From contig JAYKAV010002739.1 in NCBI GenBank assembly GCA_035582835.1, forward strand, positions 880,887 through 944,886: a DNA stretch of 64,000 nt, written 5' to 3'. This stretch comes from Phoebastria nigripes. Lineage: Eukaryota > Chordata > Aves > Procellariiformes > Diomedeidae. The position numbers and the translations under genes are program-made. Shown here one piece after another: positions 38,409 to 49,965 of this stretch (position 1 is the first letter of the stretch; each line of letters begins with the position of its first letter). The notes beneath the pieces were generated by a model that was given only the letters and a program-made list of their open reading frames with translations, had not been told where the DNA came from and did no database searches.

Positions 38409-38580
38409 TTATGCAGTCCCAGTAAGACAGTCTGCAATGGTTTGGGTTAACTTCATCCTCTGATGGTCCAAGGATTGACTTTCAAACAGGATTTTATAGT
38501 ACTCAGTAAATACATAACGTAGCAGTGGTTCTTGTCCCTCACCATCTTCCATTAAGAATGCAGCTATTTGTCTAATTAAT
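38409..38580 (-). CDS. Candidate coding exon of an unidentified gene
   Basis: On the minus strand a strong acceptor (CCTATTTTTCAG) is followed at 38,580 by a frame that stays open for 56 codons and ends in TAA at 38,411-38,409. The first exon base would complete a codon begun in the previous exon. The peptide starts LIRQIAAFLMEDG, passes through LLRYVFTEYYKILFE and ends with ADCLTGTA. It has the heptad-like alternation of hydrophobic and charged residues typical of helical-repeat proteins, unlike the low-complexity translations elsewhere in the window. I cannot name the protein. No good donor precedes the stop, so it would be a terminal exon, but no AATAAA is evident within about 500 bp downstream. 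It may instead be an exon remnant of a pseudogene. Confidence 0.35.
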
Positions 38581-38603
38581 CTGAAAAATAGGAATGTAGT
38601 CAC

Positions 38604-41600
38604 CTAAGTCCAAGATAGTTAATTCAATGTGCCTTTAGTACTGGTGACAGAAATTACTGACCAGCCAAGAGACAGGTCCCTCTCAGCTCATACTGGTCAT
38701 GCTGGTGTGGAGCGCATCGAGCATCTTAACCAGTCAGACATGGAAAGAAGAGTAAGGTTTAGCTCTGGCAGAAACCAGTGAATCATGGATAATATTTAAG
38801 CTCTTCTGGTTAATTATAGAAAGTGTCAGGCAATGTTATATGAGGGAAGAAAGCAAAGGGTAAGAACAATAATTACCATGAAATTCATTGCCCAAAGTGT
38901 CAGACAAAGTAATAACTAGGATTCTTCGTGTTAGGAGAACAGGTAAAATTGACAACATGAGCAAATACCTTATAAGAGTTCTAAGGTCCAAGTGAAAATA
39001 TATTAGACAAATGTAAAACTTTAGTGTTTCAACATAGAAAGGTTGTTATGAAGTCTGGGTTTTATTGCACCACTTCCAGCCAAGAGGCATGTCGAAGCTT
39101 AGAGCAGGGCAGTTTAGAAGTTAAATCCTGTTCAGACATACCTGGGTAGACTGCACCATGAAATAAAGCAGAGCAGGACAGTTACGTATTAAAAGCAAAT
39201 AGCAAAACTAAACCACATCTTGCACATTTACAGGCTGAATCATACAAATTAGCGAGTCTCTGGAGTAGGTACTCAAGGGCAAAACAGGCCTGCCTCTCTT
39301 CAGCCTGCTCAGCAGCATTAGCAAGGGGGCTGTAATACTGCAGAGCAAGTGACTGTACTAAGGGGTCCCAACTTTCTTCTCAGAATTGCCCTAAAGCTTT
39401 CATGAAGACCACGGCAATGGCCAGTTTGCACCCTGACATACCTGGGCTCCAGCACTGTTTTGGGTCCCCACTCAAAACACATCCGATGGACCAGACCTGC
39501 TGATTCCCTCCACAACTGAGGTTGTCCAGCCCCAGGTAAACCCTCTGGAGATTCCCACAGAGAGGATGGTCAAGATACAAAGAGGTGGGCTAGCTCCTCA
39601 TGGCGGGGGACAAGAGAGGTCCCCTTTTTAAGAGATGAGACCATTAATATGATGGCACTCATTTCCAGAATAGCAAGAAAAAACATGCCTGATTCCTTGG
39701 GATGGGAGAGGGATTTGACACTCACAGTTTTGAGACTTATATTTTCAAACATCCTTTCCTCTGATTACTGTGGTTGTCTCCAGAAAGCCAATAGTTACAG
39801 ATAATGAACACAATCACCTCAAGATTAAAAAGATGACATGCTTTAACAGGTATCAGAAGATTTCCCTTTGACGTGACNAAGTTGTTTTCACTTCAGAAAG
39901 CATTTTTTACAAAGCCGCATACTCAAGGTTAATAACAAAATCTGAGGTGTGGGAATCATGAAATGAATGGAAAGATGGCCTAGAAAATTTAAAACAGAGT
40001 TACATGAAGCACAGGGAAAGGACTGAAAAAGCAGCTGCATCTTGCATGAATGATAGGAACACTGAAAAAATGGGTAACAAAGGAAAACAGATGCAGCAGA
40101 GAGATGTTGAACAGCTTTGATCATTCAAATGCTTAAACCTGACAGTATTTAATGCTGATGGACAGATATGAAATGAGGATGATAAAAAGAAAGGGATGCT
40201 AAGCAATAACATTCAGCTTCATGAAGAATGAAAAGTGAAAAGGGACAAAAGAGTCAAAATAGTAAAGACAAAAGAATCAAGCAAAACTAATCCTGTCTGG
40301 TATAAACACCTGATGGAAATGGGCTCTGTAAAGGAAAAGACAGCATGGAGAAGAAAANCCCAACATTTGCATCATACATCATCAGGAGATTGCAGAATAT
40401 GCCCCAGTGGGAGCAAAACTGCTCCTGAAGATGCACCCAGATCATGGCAGAGTAAAGGAATTTGCTTTTCAGCTGTTCCCTGCCTAAAGCAGACTAAGAC
40501 TTTTATTGCTCTTCTCAACCACACACCAAAGGAGCAGCCTTGGAAACCAGCCTTGGAGATGTAATATTATTGCTGCATTGCCTTTGCTTTCACATAATTC
40601 CTATACCTGCATAAAATTTGTCACACTGGTGATAAGTCTCAGATGTTGTCAGATTTATAACAGCAGGGGATTTGTTGAAAATAAGAATTTTCTGGAGGAC
40701 AGGCATGCTAATTTTTTTTTTTTTTTTACAATTCAGTGATTTTTTTTTTCTAAAGGAGGTTTGTGAAAAAATTCAAAACAGAATTTTTGTCTGTTTCTTA
40801 ATATTGTTGCAAGGAATCATTCCTCCTCCNTGCCAATGGAGGTAACTCCCATGGTCACGTTCTTGGAGCGTTGCAACATCCTCTAATGTTAGTTTATAAT
40901 TTGCTGTTTTATGAACATTCCTGCCAGTAGACTCATTTCTTTCAATATTAATGGACAGGAAAAAACAAAGGAGTACAAACAAATGCAAAAATATGAATTT
41001 TTAATATGTAACCAGAGCTTCAGAAGCTGAAACACATCCATGAGCTATGCTTAACAAGGAATGTTAATGTCTTGCAGAGGGAACATATATTAATGGTATA
41101 AAGCTGTTACCTTGTGTCATACATCATATCTGGTGACATCTGCACTCACAACTTGCTCAAAAATCAGCTTACCTGAATTGCATAAAAGTTTACCACTAAA
41201 AAAGTCTGTATTACAGCTTGTAATGCACAATTTTCCATGTAATTACAGTGCAAGACTGCCTTTGATTTTGGGCATTAGACTGATTCAGAATCAGACAAAT
41301 CAACGTTTCATCACTCTAAAGTTAATTGCCAAGATTTAGTTCTGCCAAACAATCAAAATGCATCTTCCTAGAGCAGGAGCAGGTATCACTGCTCCCATTC
41401 TGGCCTGACAGGTTAAGCTTATTTTATCAAAGTTCAAAAGAATTAGCCTGTCTTTAATTTTGATGAGTGTGAACATAAACAACAATAGAGACCTGGAGCT
41501 TAATTACTGGCCTGCTTACTCAGCAACTGAGCTACAACCCTCTGAAGGCTGCTCTCAGCAGAAATGCCTCCACAGAGCTGGGGCAGCCCTGCCAATGAGG

Positions 41601-44600
41601 TTCTCCCCACCCTGAAATTCAGCACCCTGTGCTTAAATTTAGGCTTCGTCTCATCAAATTTGTGCAGGAGGCAGTTGCAGACAAGAAGCCTTCCTCAACG
41701 ACTGCTCTGAAATTGCATGACTTCAAGAAGTCAGATTTTGTTTAACTGTTTTATCTCTAATCTGTGCCTCCCAACAGAAATTGTAGATTACTACCTAGAG
41801 GTCACTTGCTATGGTCACAAACCACGCATTCCCTTTCAGGTGTGAAACTCAAGCCTTTTTACTGCTTAAGGCAAATTCATTGCAGCCAGAAGTATCTTAA
41901 CTAACCTTTTTATTGCTGTTGCTGTGTTCAGAACTTTTCCGTTTCACTAAGGTTAATCTAAAAAAAAAAAAATCACAAAAATTTCAGATGGAGAAAAACT
42001 TGCTGCTGTTTGGCAACACACAGGGTTACTNGTTTCTGTAGCTAAGAAAAGGGCAGAGTACTGTAAGTCATCCANTAAGAAAACTGTGCTTACAACAGAA
42101 ATAATAATGTAAAATAAGCCATTCTTAAGTCAGTTTTTGGGGGAAGGTGGGATGGGGAGATTCACATTTATTTTGCTGTTTTGAAATTTACTTACCAGCA
42201 GCTGGCAAAGGTTTATCCCACAAAAACTCTGATATTTTACTTGTTAATTTTCCTAGTCATTTTCTGGAACAGAAGCCCAGAGCTGAAATATTAATATCGT
42301 TTAAAATCCCACCAACAAGGACAATGTGTAAGCAACATTTTCCCATGCATGCACAGAGATACACACATCATAAAGAATGTATTGATTCCTTCCTATAAAT
42401 GAACGCTCCAATTAACAGCCCTTTTGGGATACTAACGGGGATCTCAGTCTAACCACAGACTATAACAGGCTCACAACATATAAAAGCTATGGAAAAAAAT
42501 CCTAGACTACTCTTAATTTACCCCCCAGCAAGAAAAAAAAATTAATTTGTTTTTGCATGCTGACTAATTTCAAACCTACTGATTACATTCCCAAGTGCTC
42601 AGCTTATTTTCAGTCTAATAACCATACTGTACTACAAGGGCTGAAGGTAGAGAAATCCCCTTTGTAACCTACCAACGGAACAACGTGTTTATAGGAAAAC
42701 TAAGTGAGGCTGATAGACTTGTTAATAGATCAAAAGAATGTTTGGGCAGAGTGCCCCAAGAGTAAATTGTTATAGCTGTACCAGCTCTTGGAAACATCAG
42801 ATATTCCTGACTGCTGTTACGAACTTCCTTGGAGATCATGTGTGTTCCCTAATACCACCTGCATGCCTGCTAACTTTGGCCTTGAAAATGTGAATTGCCC
42901 TCCCCACCCTTTGCATAAGCAGCTCTCAGGCCAGCTTGCACAATTAAGCAGAAATCCCTCTTCTTACTCTTGAGACTCTGGGAGAAAATGGATTATAGTA
43001 TTGGTCAATGCCAAAGTATTTCAACATCTTGATTTAAGGATTGCTGCTCCCACAGAAAGCAAAGGCTTTCTTACATCAAGTTGCCCAGACTCAGCTTTAC
43101 AGATAGGAAAAAAATGTGAGGATAAACTAATATCTAGATTTTCTATGATGAAATACATACTCAGAAGATAGAATAACAAATGCATTTTAAAGATTTTTAG
43201 GAAAGTGGAATTTCCTTATGTGCTCCAGCATCTCAGCTAGCTTCTGAGATCAGTTCAATAGCCACTGGAGCAAGTGGGCTGGACAGCTTCTCCTTTTTAA
43301 CCTAAGATCCCTTCCCCTTCTCTTTTTTCCATTTCGGTTTGCCTGTCTGTCCTTCCCTGCGATTTGGTACTGAGAAACCAGGACCTTCAGAGGTTTGCAG
43401 AACGCTTCTTTCTCCCCACCCCGTGTTATTTTTCTTTTCCATGCCTTTATTGCTATAGACTTCAAGCTGCCTTCTCTGGCTTCTGGCCACCTGAAAACAC
43501 AGCAGTGTGGCTATATGAATTGCATCTCTTGGGAAGTAGGAGTGATATGTCTGGTGTGATCATGTTTACTCTATTATGTTGTTCATTTACAGCCTGCCTT
43601 GACATGCAGCTAAAAAGCTGTTGTGAAGATGGGGCACAGGTCCTACCTTACATCGTACTAAGTTCTGGAGAATCGTATCACCAAGCACATTTTCATGCTC
43701 TGATGACCCATTTCACAGGAGAAACAGGAAAACTGCTTGTTACATTATCTTCCCATGCTTATTTACAAGATGAACAATGTTTCCACAGAAAATCTCAGCA
43801 CTGGTCTGAGCTTGCGTGAGCAATTTCCCCAGTGCCTCTGCTTGTCCACTGTAACATGCACCGAAGGACTGTAACGTGGGACCTATGAAGACAGCAGGTA
43901 TCTATCTTGCTACCGAACATCAGTCCTGCCTGCCATTTGCCCTTACCTCAGTAGCTCTTTCTCCTTTCCCTCTCTCCATATATAGTGATTATATACCACT
44001 GCACATACAGACCACACGTGCACATATGCCCATCTGAGCATTCGAGTTCAACAATCTGAATGAAAGCTGTGTATAATAAAGCCTTAACCATACTTACTTT
44101 TCAGAAGCCCCTTAATTACTTATTTTATTTAAGAAGGTCAGCCTTGTGAGAATATATTTCAATTTTTAAGCATCTTTCTGGCATGTTCATTTTTATCGTA
44201 ATTATGGACTTGAAAATGAAATTACAGTTCCATTGCCATCAGAAGCCATTCTGTATGAAGAGGCTCAGGTACCCTGCCCCAGNTTGTGATCTTACACAAA
44301 CAAGCCAAAGTTTGATCCAGTGTCCACTTTTGCCTGAAGAAATGCAGTGATTTCAAAACCAGGTACTTTCAGGTAACTGCAAGTTGTTATCCCACCGGTA
44401 TGTGGGCCAGATGAATGCAAGGTACTCAAGGTTAGCCATCAAAATTACACAGTGATTGAATGGATGGAAGTATGCAAGGTCACACTAGTAATGAGCCATG
44501 GTTTAAAGATACTGTGGGTCATTATCAAGGATTGTGGTGGCTTCTCCGTAACAATAAATGTCTTAGTCCAGATGTATTTCCTACAAGACATGCCATTGCA

Positions 44601-44643
44601 CTCAAAACAGTAAGAGACAAAGAGGCCTGTTACACCAGAGGCC
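38604..44643. other. Non-genic stretch
   Basis: No gene is supported. T runs lie at 40,712-40,726 and 40,741-40,750. Six isolated N bases occur (39,878; 40,359; 40,830; 42,031; 42,075; 44,283). The plus-strand open frame 43,364-43,819 (151 codons) is unrecognised. A strong-looking minus-strand donor at 42,195 (CTGCTG/GTAAGT) has no open exon in front of it. Confidence 0.5.
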
Positions 44644-44704
44644 AGAAATTATCACAAATAATTCCTCTTAGTAGGATAGAAATTATCACAAATAATTCCT
44701 CTTA
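44644..44704 (+). repeat. Interrupted direct repeat, 27-bp units at 34-bp period
   Basis: AGAAATTATCACAAATAATT followed by CCTCTTA occurs at 44,644-44,670 and again, identical, at 44,678-44,704, separated by GTAGGAT. The perfect identity indicates a recent local duplication. Confidence 0.95.
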
Positions 44705-45187
44705 CCTCCAGATCCAAGGAAGGGATTATAGGCCTTTTCTACTGCTACACAAGTGAAAAGGAGTTAATTACTTGGGTTGGGCCAAGGAATTTGGAAAAGG
44801 GAGTGGGATCTCTGAGGAAACCTGAAAACAAATCCCAAATGAGTCAGGCAGATCTCCTCCAGGACCCCCTGCAGCCAGCCTGCCATGCTTTCCTTGCATA
44901 CCACAACTTCAAAAGTTCTCCACTCTGCTGCTTCTGCTGTCATGCTGTCCATGGGACGTGGCAGCTAAATACCTATTTCTCTGATGATGCCAGCTGGCTA
45001 CCAATTGGTTGTACACTGATTATTAATGCAGTGCAGAAGCAAAATCTACATGAAACCACATTTACCATTATTCCTGTATCCTGTATTTGGCTTCTAGTTT
45101 GAATTGAACGAAATACATTTTCCAGCTATGCAGAATTCCAGCAAAGAATGCAATTAATGTCTTTCACATAGCTTGAGAATCATAACC

Positions 45188-45243
45188 CACTGATGTCATT
45201 GGATAACTTCTCACTAACATCAATAAGATCATAATTTCCTCTT
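45188..45243. repeat. Possible ancient palindromic repeat remnant
   Basis: CACTGATGTCATTGG followed about 17 bases later by ACATCAATAAGATCA resembles the facing TGACTTCAATGGGA / TCCCATTGAAGTCA arms common to several reptile/bird palindromic repeats. The match is short and degraded. Confidence 0.3.
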
Positions 45244-47913
45244 CCACCAGTGATGTAGCCTGTCAAAAAGCACAGACGCTTCTTAAAAAGCAGGGAGGGT
45301 TTTCCACATCTACATGCTACATACCTCCACTATCCTCAAGGCCACCATGGTTGAAATATCACATATTTACTTTCATGGTAACCTGTGCATTTGTAAATGA
45401 GTAAGCACAAACTGATTTGTTATCTGGGATAGAAAAGGTGTGATTTCGTTTGCAAAGTCATTACACAATCAGTGTATGAGATTTTTTTCTACATGAAGTT
45501 TGACCAGGTTGAGCAAAATATCCTGGGATAGAAGAACTATAAAAATGCAAATTTCAATTTGCGTTGCAAAATTCATGAGTGGACCTTTTTAAGGGGATAT
45601 CTCCAAATTGCTATACTCAATTGTTAAAAATGGCACTTACAGCTGTCTATATCCATGGGACAAGGGAGTGCAAACATAAAGGGAAATTGGCAAGCCCATA
45701 AGTGCATTGCCCTTGTCTGTCCTTCCCTTGAAGAATTAGGCTAAAACATTCTGATACTTAAAGGAGGTTGCAGGAACTTTTAATGGCTCAGTTAGAGTTC
45801 TCTGCCTCATAGTTATGCATTGGCAGACCACATCAAATCACAGGCACAATGTAAATACTTCTATAGAGGATCACTGAAATAAGCCAGGCACCACTGCGCC
45901 ATTAGTGCTCAAGCCAAGGCGCAGCTTCTTTCACAAGGACTTGCTGAAAAATACACATTCTGGATATTGCTAAACAATCTACCTAGAAGGGGAGCTCTGA
46001 AGCAACATCATCTTAGCTTTTCAGTTATCATTTTCCTGGTGTTTCAAAAATTATGTGTTAAAATAAACCAGGCACAAAAGCAATTGGATAAATGATACTT
46101 CAAAGGCACACAACTGTAAAACTCATTATCTTTTGAAGGAAGATCATATTAAATGTATTAACGGTTCAACAGTTGATATAAATGTTGGTAGGAACCACAG
46201 CGTAGAAGGAATATGTGTGGCAGACATGAAGGTGGGGCCCTACATAGAACTAAGCCAAGAAACAAGACACTTCCCTGGGAAAAAACAAGCAATTTCTTGT
46301 TGTTGCCAATAACAAATCATGAGTGACACAAACCAGCAAAATTTTTATAGTAGAACTAGATCTAAGTTTTAGTCAACAGATGTGTAACTCAAAGCTGTTC
46401 TTAGCAAATAAAACTCCACTTTAAAAGAACTACAGTTCTCTGAAACACTTTGGAAAACTAAACAGAGGGTTGTTTGTATTATCCACAGTGTATCAGTAAC
46501 ATAATTCTTCTCTGTGGATATACTCTAAATATATTCCCTACGACAAAGAAATCTCTGACTTAAAATATTAGGCCTATATTTTCAAAAATTACTAGCCATT
46601 TTTTAGTCCTCAGCTTCTGATATCTCAAAATAACATGACTCTCAGAAATGTAGATACTTAAACCTCTATAGAACAGGTTCCCCCAAGGCATCCTAAATGG
46701 ACATCTCAAAAATGGCATATTTTAAAAGTTTAGATTTATATTTAGCAAGTTCATGAAAGGTCCAGACACAAGGACTGAAATCTCCAGTTTTTTTCACAGA
46801 AGACTTAACAGTACAGGCAACCACAGAACAAGTTTTACCGCTGTACATTTCTTACAGTCATCCAGACTGATGTGACAGGATCAGTTCTAAGGATCAGGAG
46901 ATCATTTAACCTTCAAACACTTTTAATTCATGGTTTCTAGCTACAGTTGCAGGAGGAAGAATACTTACATTCTAAATTTGGAGTTGTTAATAATTTTTAG
47001 TAGTTTTTATTTCTCACATTTTCAGGTCTCTGTTTCCAGTATGGTTTAGTGATCACATCATGTCAAAAAGTTCCTTCCACAGGAGGTAAGTAGTAGCATT
47101 TAGTTGAGTGACTAAATTGTATTTTCTTTAACTGAATCATACTGCATTTAAATCAAATTAAATGCATTGCAAAAGAACCAGAACACACATGAACTACTTT
47201 GCACCTCTGGAAAGGCTTCTAGGTAANTTACTGGCCTTTTAAGCCCGGTATTTCAGCTCTTTCTTCATCATTGTCTTGGGCTCCAATCTGGCTCCTTCTG
47301 AAAGCACAGCTAGTCCTTCAGTGGAATTGAGCTGAACTCTGATTTATGGGTAGGCAGAAAAAAATGCAGCTTTCCAAACATTATTTTAGGCTTCACATTT
47401 ATATGAAATAATAGCTTTCTGCTTTTGGAATACTCACTTCAGACACCAATTTTATTGTAAATGATAGATTTTTCTCTAGAAATAGCCCATATAATTCAGT
47501 GATTTTTTTTCTCCCAACTTCTGAATAGTTTTTATTAATTGGAATATTTTTGGGTATAAGAACATCCAGAAAGTCTACATCTCAACTCCTCCATCACTTT
47601 GTGATTCAATAGGTTGAAGAGGTCTGCAGTGTCAAACCAACTGCCTGTAATTTTGAAACTGATAGAAAGACTTCTCTCTCATCCAGAGTCAATAGCCTTA
47701 AAACGTTGAAACTGTACACTTTATTACTACAGATCTAGAAAAACTTCAAAGCCAAAAGGCTGTTTGGAGCTTATTTCATCTTAGATGCAATATTTGACTT
47801 TCCTCGAATCTTCAGTTAAGATATTTAAGTGAGAATTGCAAGGTGAAAATCTGAGTTTAGCTCTCATTCCCAATTTAAAGTTCAAGGGAAAAAGAACTCA
47901 CTATCTTTCAAAT
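45244..47913. other. Non-genic stretch with a possible repeat remnant
   Basis: No gene is seen and open frames are very short throughout 45,100-47,900. At 46,568-46,740 the pattern AGGCCTATATTTTCAAAAAT followed by TACTAGCC, and later CTCAGAAATG, recalls another foldback family of amniotes (AGGCCTGATTTTCAAAAGTG type), at low confidence. One N is at 47,227. Confidence 0.45.
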
Positions 47914-47963
47914 TGTCCTGGTTTCAGCTGGGATAGAGTTAATTTTTTTTTTCCCTAGTAGTC
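47914..47963 (+). mobile_element. Inverted 50-bp scrap of the LTR start
   Basis: TGTCCTGGTTTCAGCTGGGA and the following 30 bases (through a T run to CCTAGTAGT) are the first ~50 bp of the same LTR family as the element at 47,973-48,548, but in the opposite orientation. Apart from the T-run length the two copies are almost identical. After 47,963 the match stops, and nine bases (CAGGAAGGA and neighbours) separate it from the LTR end. The remaining part of this second LTR is found on neither side. Confidence 0.85.
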
Positions 47964-48099
47964 AGGAAGGACTGTCATGGTTTAACCCCAGCCAGCAACT
48001 AAGCACCACACAGCCGCTCGCTCACTCCCCCCACGGTGGGATGGGGGAGAGAATCGGAAGGGTAAAAGTGAGAAAACTCATGGGTTGAGATAAAGACAG

Positions 48100-48105
48100 T
48101 TTAAT
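48100..48105 (-). terminator. LTR polyadenylation signal ATTAAA
   Basis: On the minus strand CCCTATTAAACTG lies about 185 bp downstream of the TATA box, where the R region of the LTR would end. ATTAAA is the commonest variant of AATAAA. A T-rich/GT stretch follows. Confidence 0.6.
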
Positions 48106-48284
48106 AGGGAAAGCAAAAGCTGTGCATGCAAGCAAAGCAAAACAAGGAATTCCTTCACTACTTCCCATCGGCAGGCAGGTGTTCAGCCATCTCCAGGAAA
48201 GCAGGGCTCCATCACGCGTAACGGTTACTTGGGAAGACAAACGCCATCACTCCGAACATCCTCCCTTCCTTCTTCTTCCCCCAG

Positions 48285-48293
48285 CTTTATATA
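48285..48293 (-). promoter_or_regulatory. LTR TATA box
   Basis: TATATAAAG on the minus strand, followed by a purine-rich stretch (GGGGGAAGAAG). Transcription would be expected to start about 25-30 bp further on, near 48,255-48,262, running toward lower coordinates. Confidence 0.7.
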
Positions 48294-48300
48294 CTGAGCA

Positions 48301-48308
48301 TGACGTCA
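48301..48308. promoter_or_regulatory. Full palindromic CRE (TGACGTCA) in the LTR U3
   Basis: A perfect 8-bp CREB/ATF site lies just upstream of the LTR TATA box, the typical position for an activating CRE. Both of its bases prone to CpG decay are intact in this copy, which suggests a fairly young insertion or selection on the site. Confidence 0.7.
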
Positions 48309-48548
48309 CATGGTATGGAATACCCCATTGGCCAGCTGGGCTAGCTGTCCTGGCTATGCTCCCTCCCAGCTTCTTGTGCACCTGGCAGAGCATGGGAAGC
48401 TGAAAAGTCCTTGACTAGTAGACTACTTAGCAACAACTAAAAACATCAGCGTGTTATCAACGTTCTTCTCATACTAAATCCAAAACACAGCACTATACCA
48501 ACTACTAGGAAAAAAAAAATTAACTCTATCCCAGCTGAAACCAGGACA

Positions 48549-49658
48549 CGCATCTACAATAATTATTTTAGGGGTGAAGTCTTACATAAAAAAAAAATTA
48601 TGACAGTCTCGCTTACAATTGTTTTATTCTTCTATTTCAAGTGTATACATGTGGTTTGCAGAATAACTGGTTTTGCTAGGGAAATAGTGGGCATATGTCA
48701 TCCTTTAACTGTTTTTATTTGGTCCTGCATTTTTCCCATGAAAAACTAATCCTCTATTTATCCTCAGAAATCTCTCTCTAGTGATGTCTTGAAAATTACC
48801 ATCTTATTCGTGATGCATGCTACCAATGTGCTCTCAAATAGGAAAGGGAATACAAGATCTTCACAACAAGGCTCATCTGCCTACAATTCATTATGCGGCT
48901 TTTAGTGGCCCCCACCTTCCACAGTGCCAGAGGTGCCATGACTAGAAGTCTCTCAAAGATGGTGTAACGTGGGGATGCACTACTGAAGCATCATTCACAT
49001 AAAACACTTACAGGCAGTGTGCAATGCTCATTGTACCAGAAGAATATTGTAGAAGCTGAAAAGAGTGCTGTTATGGTGAGCTGGCTTATGAGCTACACTG
49101 ACAGTTTTATGGAAGGATTTACCTTCCAGATTGCAGCACATAATTTAACATACTAAACTATTGTCTCCAGCACAAGGAAAATGTTTTATTTTTAAGGGAA
49201 AACCACGATAGTACACATACAGATTGACTTATTTCCTGTCAGTTGACATATGTCTGGGGAGTGCTCTTTCCTCCCCACTGCTTTTCTGCAAATAAAATAT
49301 TCTGAGCAACTGATGTTTGAGACCAGTATGCCAAACCCAAATACCTCAGATATTTTTCAGCTTTCTCTATGAAATGCAATATCCGGCTAGCTTTAGAAAA
49401 CTGCCAGATTATTTTTAAAACCAGACTCCTGACTCACTCCCTCCTCTTGTGCTTGGATATATGTGATTTGGTGGAAAACATGTCCTGAATAATATTATTC
49501 TTGCCGTAAATACACTACATGGGAGTAATGGATGTGATAATCATATTGAAAAGTTAGGTCAAAAGATCAGTGGGATAAGCGTTACCTTCCTCCCAAACTC
49601 AGAAGAATTTTGTTGTCAGCCAGGAAGCAGCTACTACGTGGAGGTGATTGGTACTTAC
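48549..49658. other. Non-genic stretch
   Basis: Nothing is recognised between the LTR and the G+C-rich block. Open frames are short. A run of nine A lies near 48,588-48,597. Confidence 0.5.
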
Positions 49659-49965
49659 TTTGCTACACCCTCTTCAAGGCTGTAAACCTCACGCCCTTTA
49701 AACAGTACAGTACAGGGGTGAAGGAGGGAAACAGCTCTGAACCGGGAGCAATAACGAGCACACACTGTTTGCTCACTGCCTAGCCAGCATTTCTGATCAG
49801 AGACACAGCCAGCAGGCGCTCCAGGTGAGGCAGCATCCCCCAGGCTCCCCCAGGGTGCCGGCGGGTGCTGCAGAGCAGGATGCCACGCATTTCTGCCAGT
49901 AGGGCCAGCCACCTCGCAGCCCCAGCTGGGAGCTAGCGGGAACCGGGCAGGGTTGGCACATGGCC
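49659..49965 (-). other. G+C-rich, splice-bounded open segment (possible exon)
   Basis: On the minus strand an acceptor CTCTGCCCTTCCAG is followed by GGCCATGTGCC at 49,965. One frame stays open from there to a strong donor, AAA/GTAAGTAC, with the last exon base at 49,659. The segment is G+C-rich with about 11 CpGs between 49,681 and 49,990. The translation is rich in Pro, Gly, Ala and Cys and is not recognised. It could be an exon of a non-coding RNA, a first exon driven by a small CpG islet, or an accidental combination. G+C-rich sequence is short of stop codons, so openness is weak evidence; the strong donor is the better argument. Confidence 0.25.

Larger units (their letters stand above)
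47973..48548 (-). mobile_element. Solo LTR of an avian endogenous retrovirus
   Basis: The 576-bp element runs on the minus strand from TGTCCTGGTTTCAGCTGGGA (at 48,548) to TTAAACCATGACA (at 47,973), with the TG...CA ends usual for LTRs. It matches from memory a family scattered through neoavian genomes, whose opposite strand begins TGTCATGGTTTAACCCCAGC. Internal signals are in the expected order: a CRE (48,301-48,308), a TATA box (48,285-48,293) and an ATTAAA poly-A signal (48,100-48,105), giving U3, R and U5. No primer-binding site, internal gag-pol sequence or second full LTR is present, so the provirus was removed by LTR-LTR recombination. Direct flanks (GGAC against CGCA) do not form a target-site duplication. 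Class (ERVL or ERVK) is not settled. A 93-codon frame at 48,122-48,403 is only a by-product. Confidence 0.9.

Noticed and set aside
42183..42300. Strong minus-strand donor CTGCTG/GTAAGT at 42,195
   Set aside because: All frames upstream of it back to a plausible acceptor contain stops, so no coding exon can be proposed.
43364..43819. 151-codon plus-strand open frame with an acceptor-like TTCATTTACAG inside
   Set aside because: The matching donor (CAG/GTCCTA) is poor and no known protein content is visible.
48122..48403. 93-codon plus-strand frame inside the LTR
   Set aside because: It is antisense LTR sequence, not a gene.
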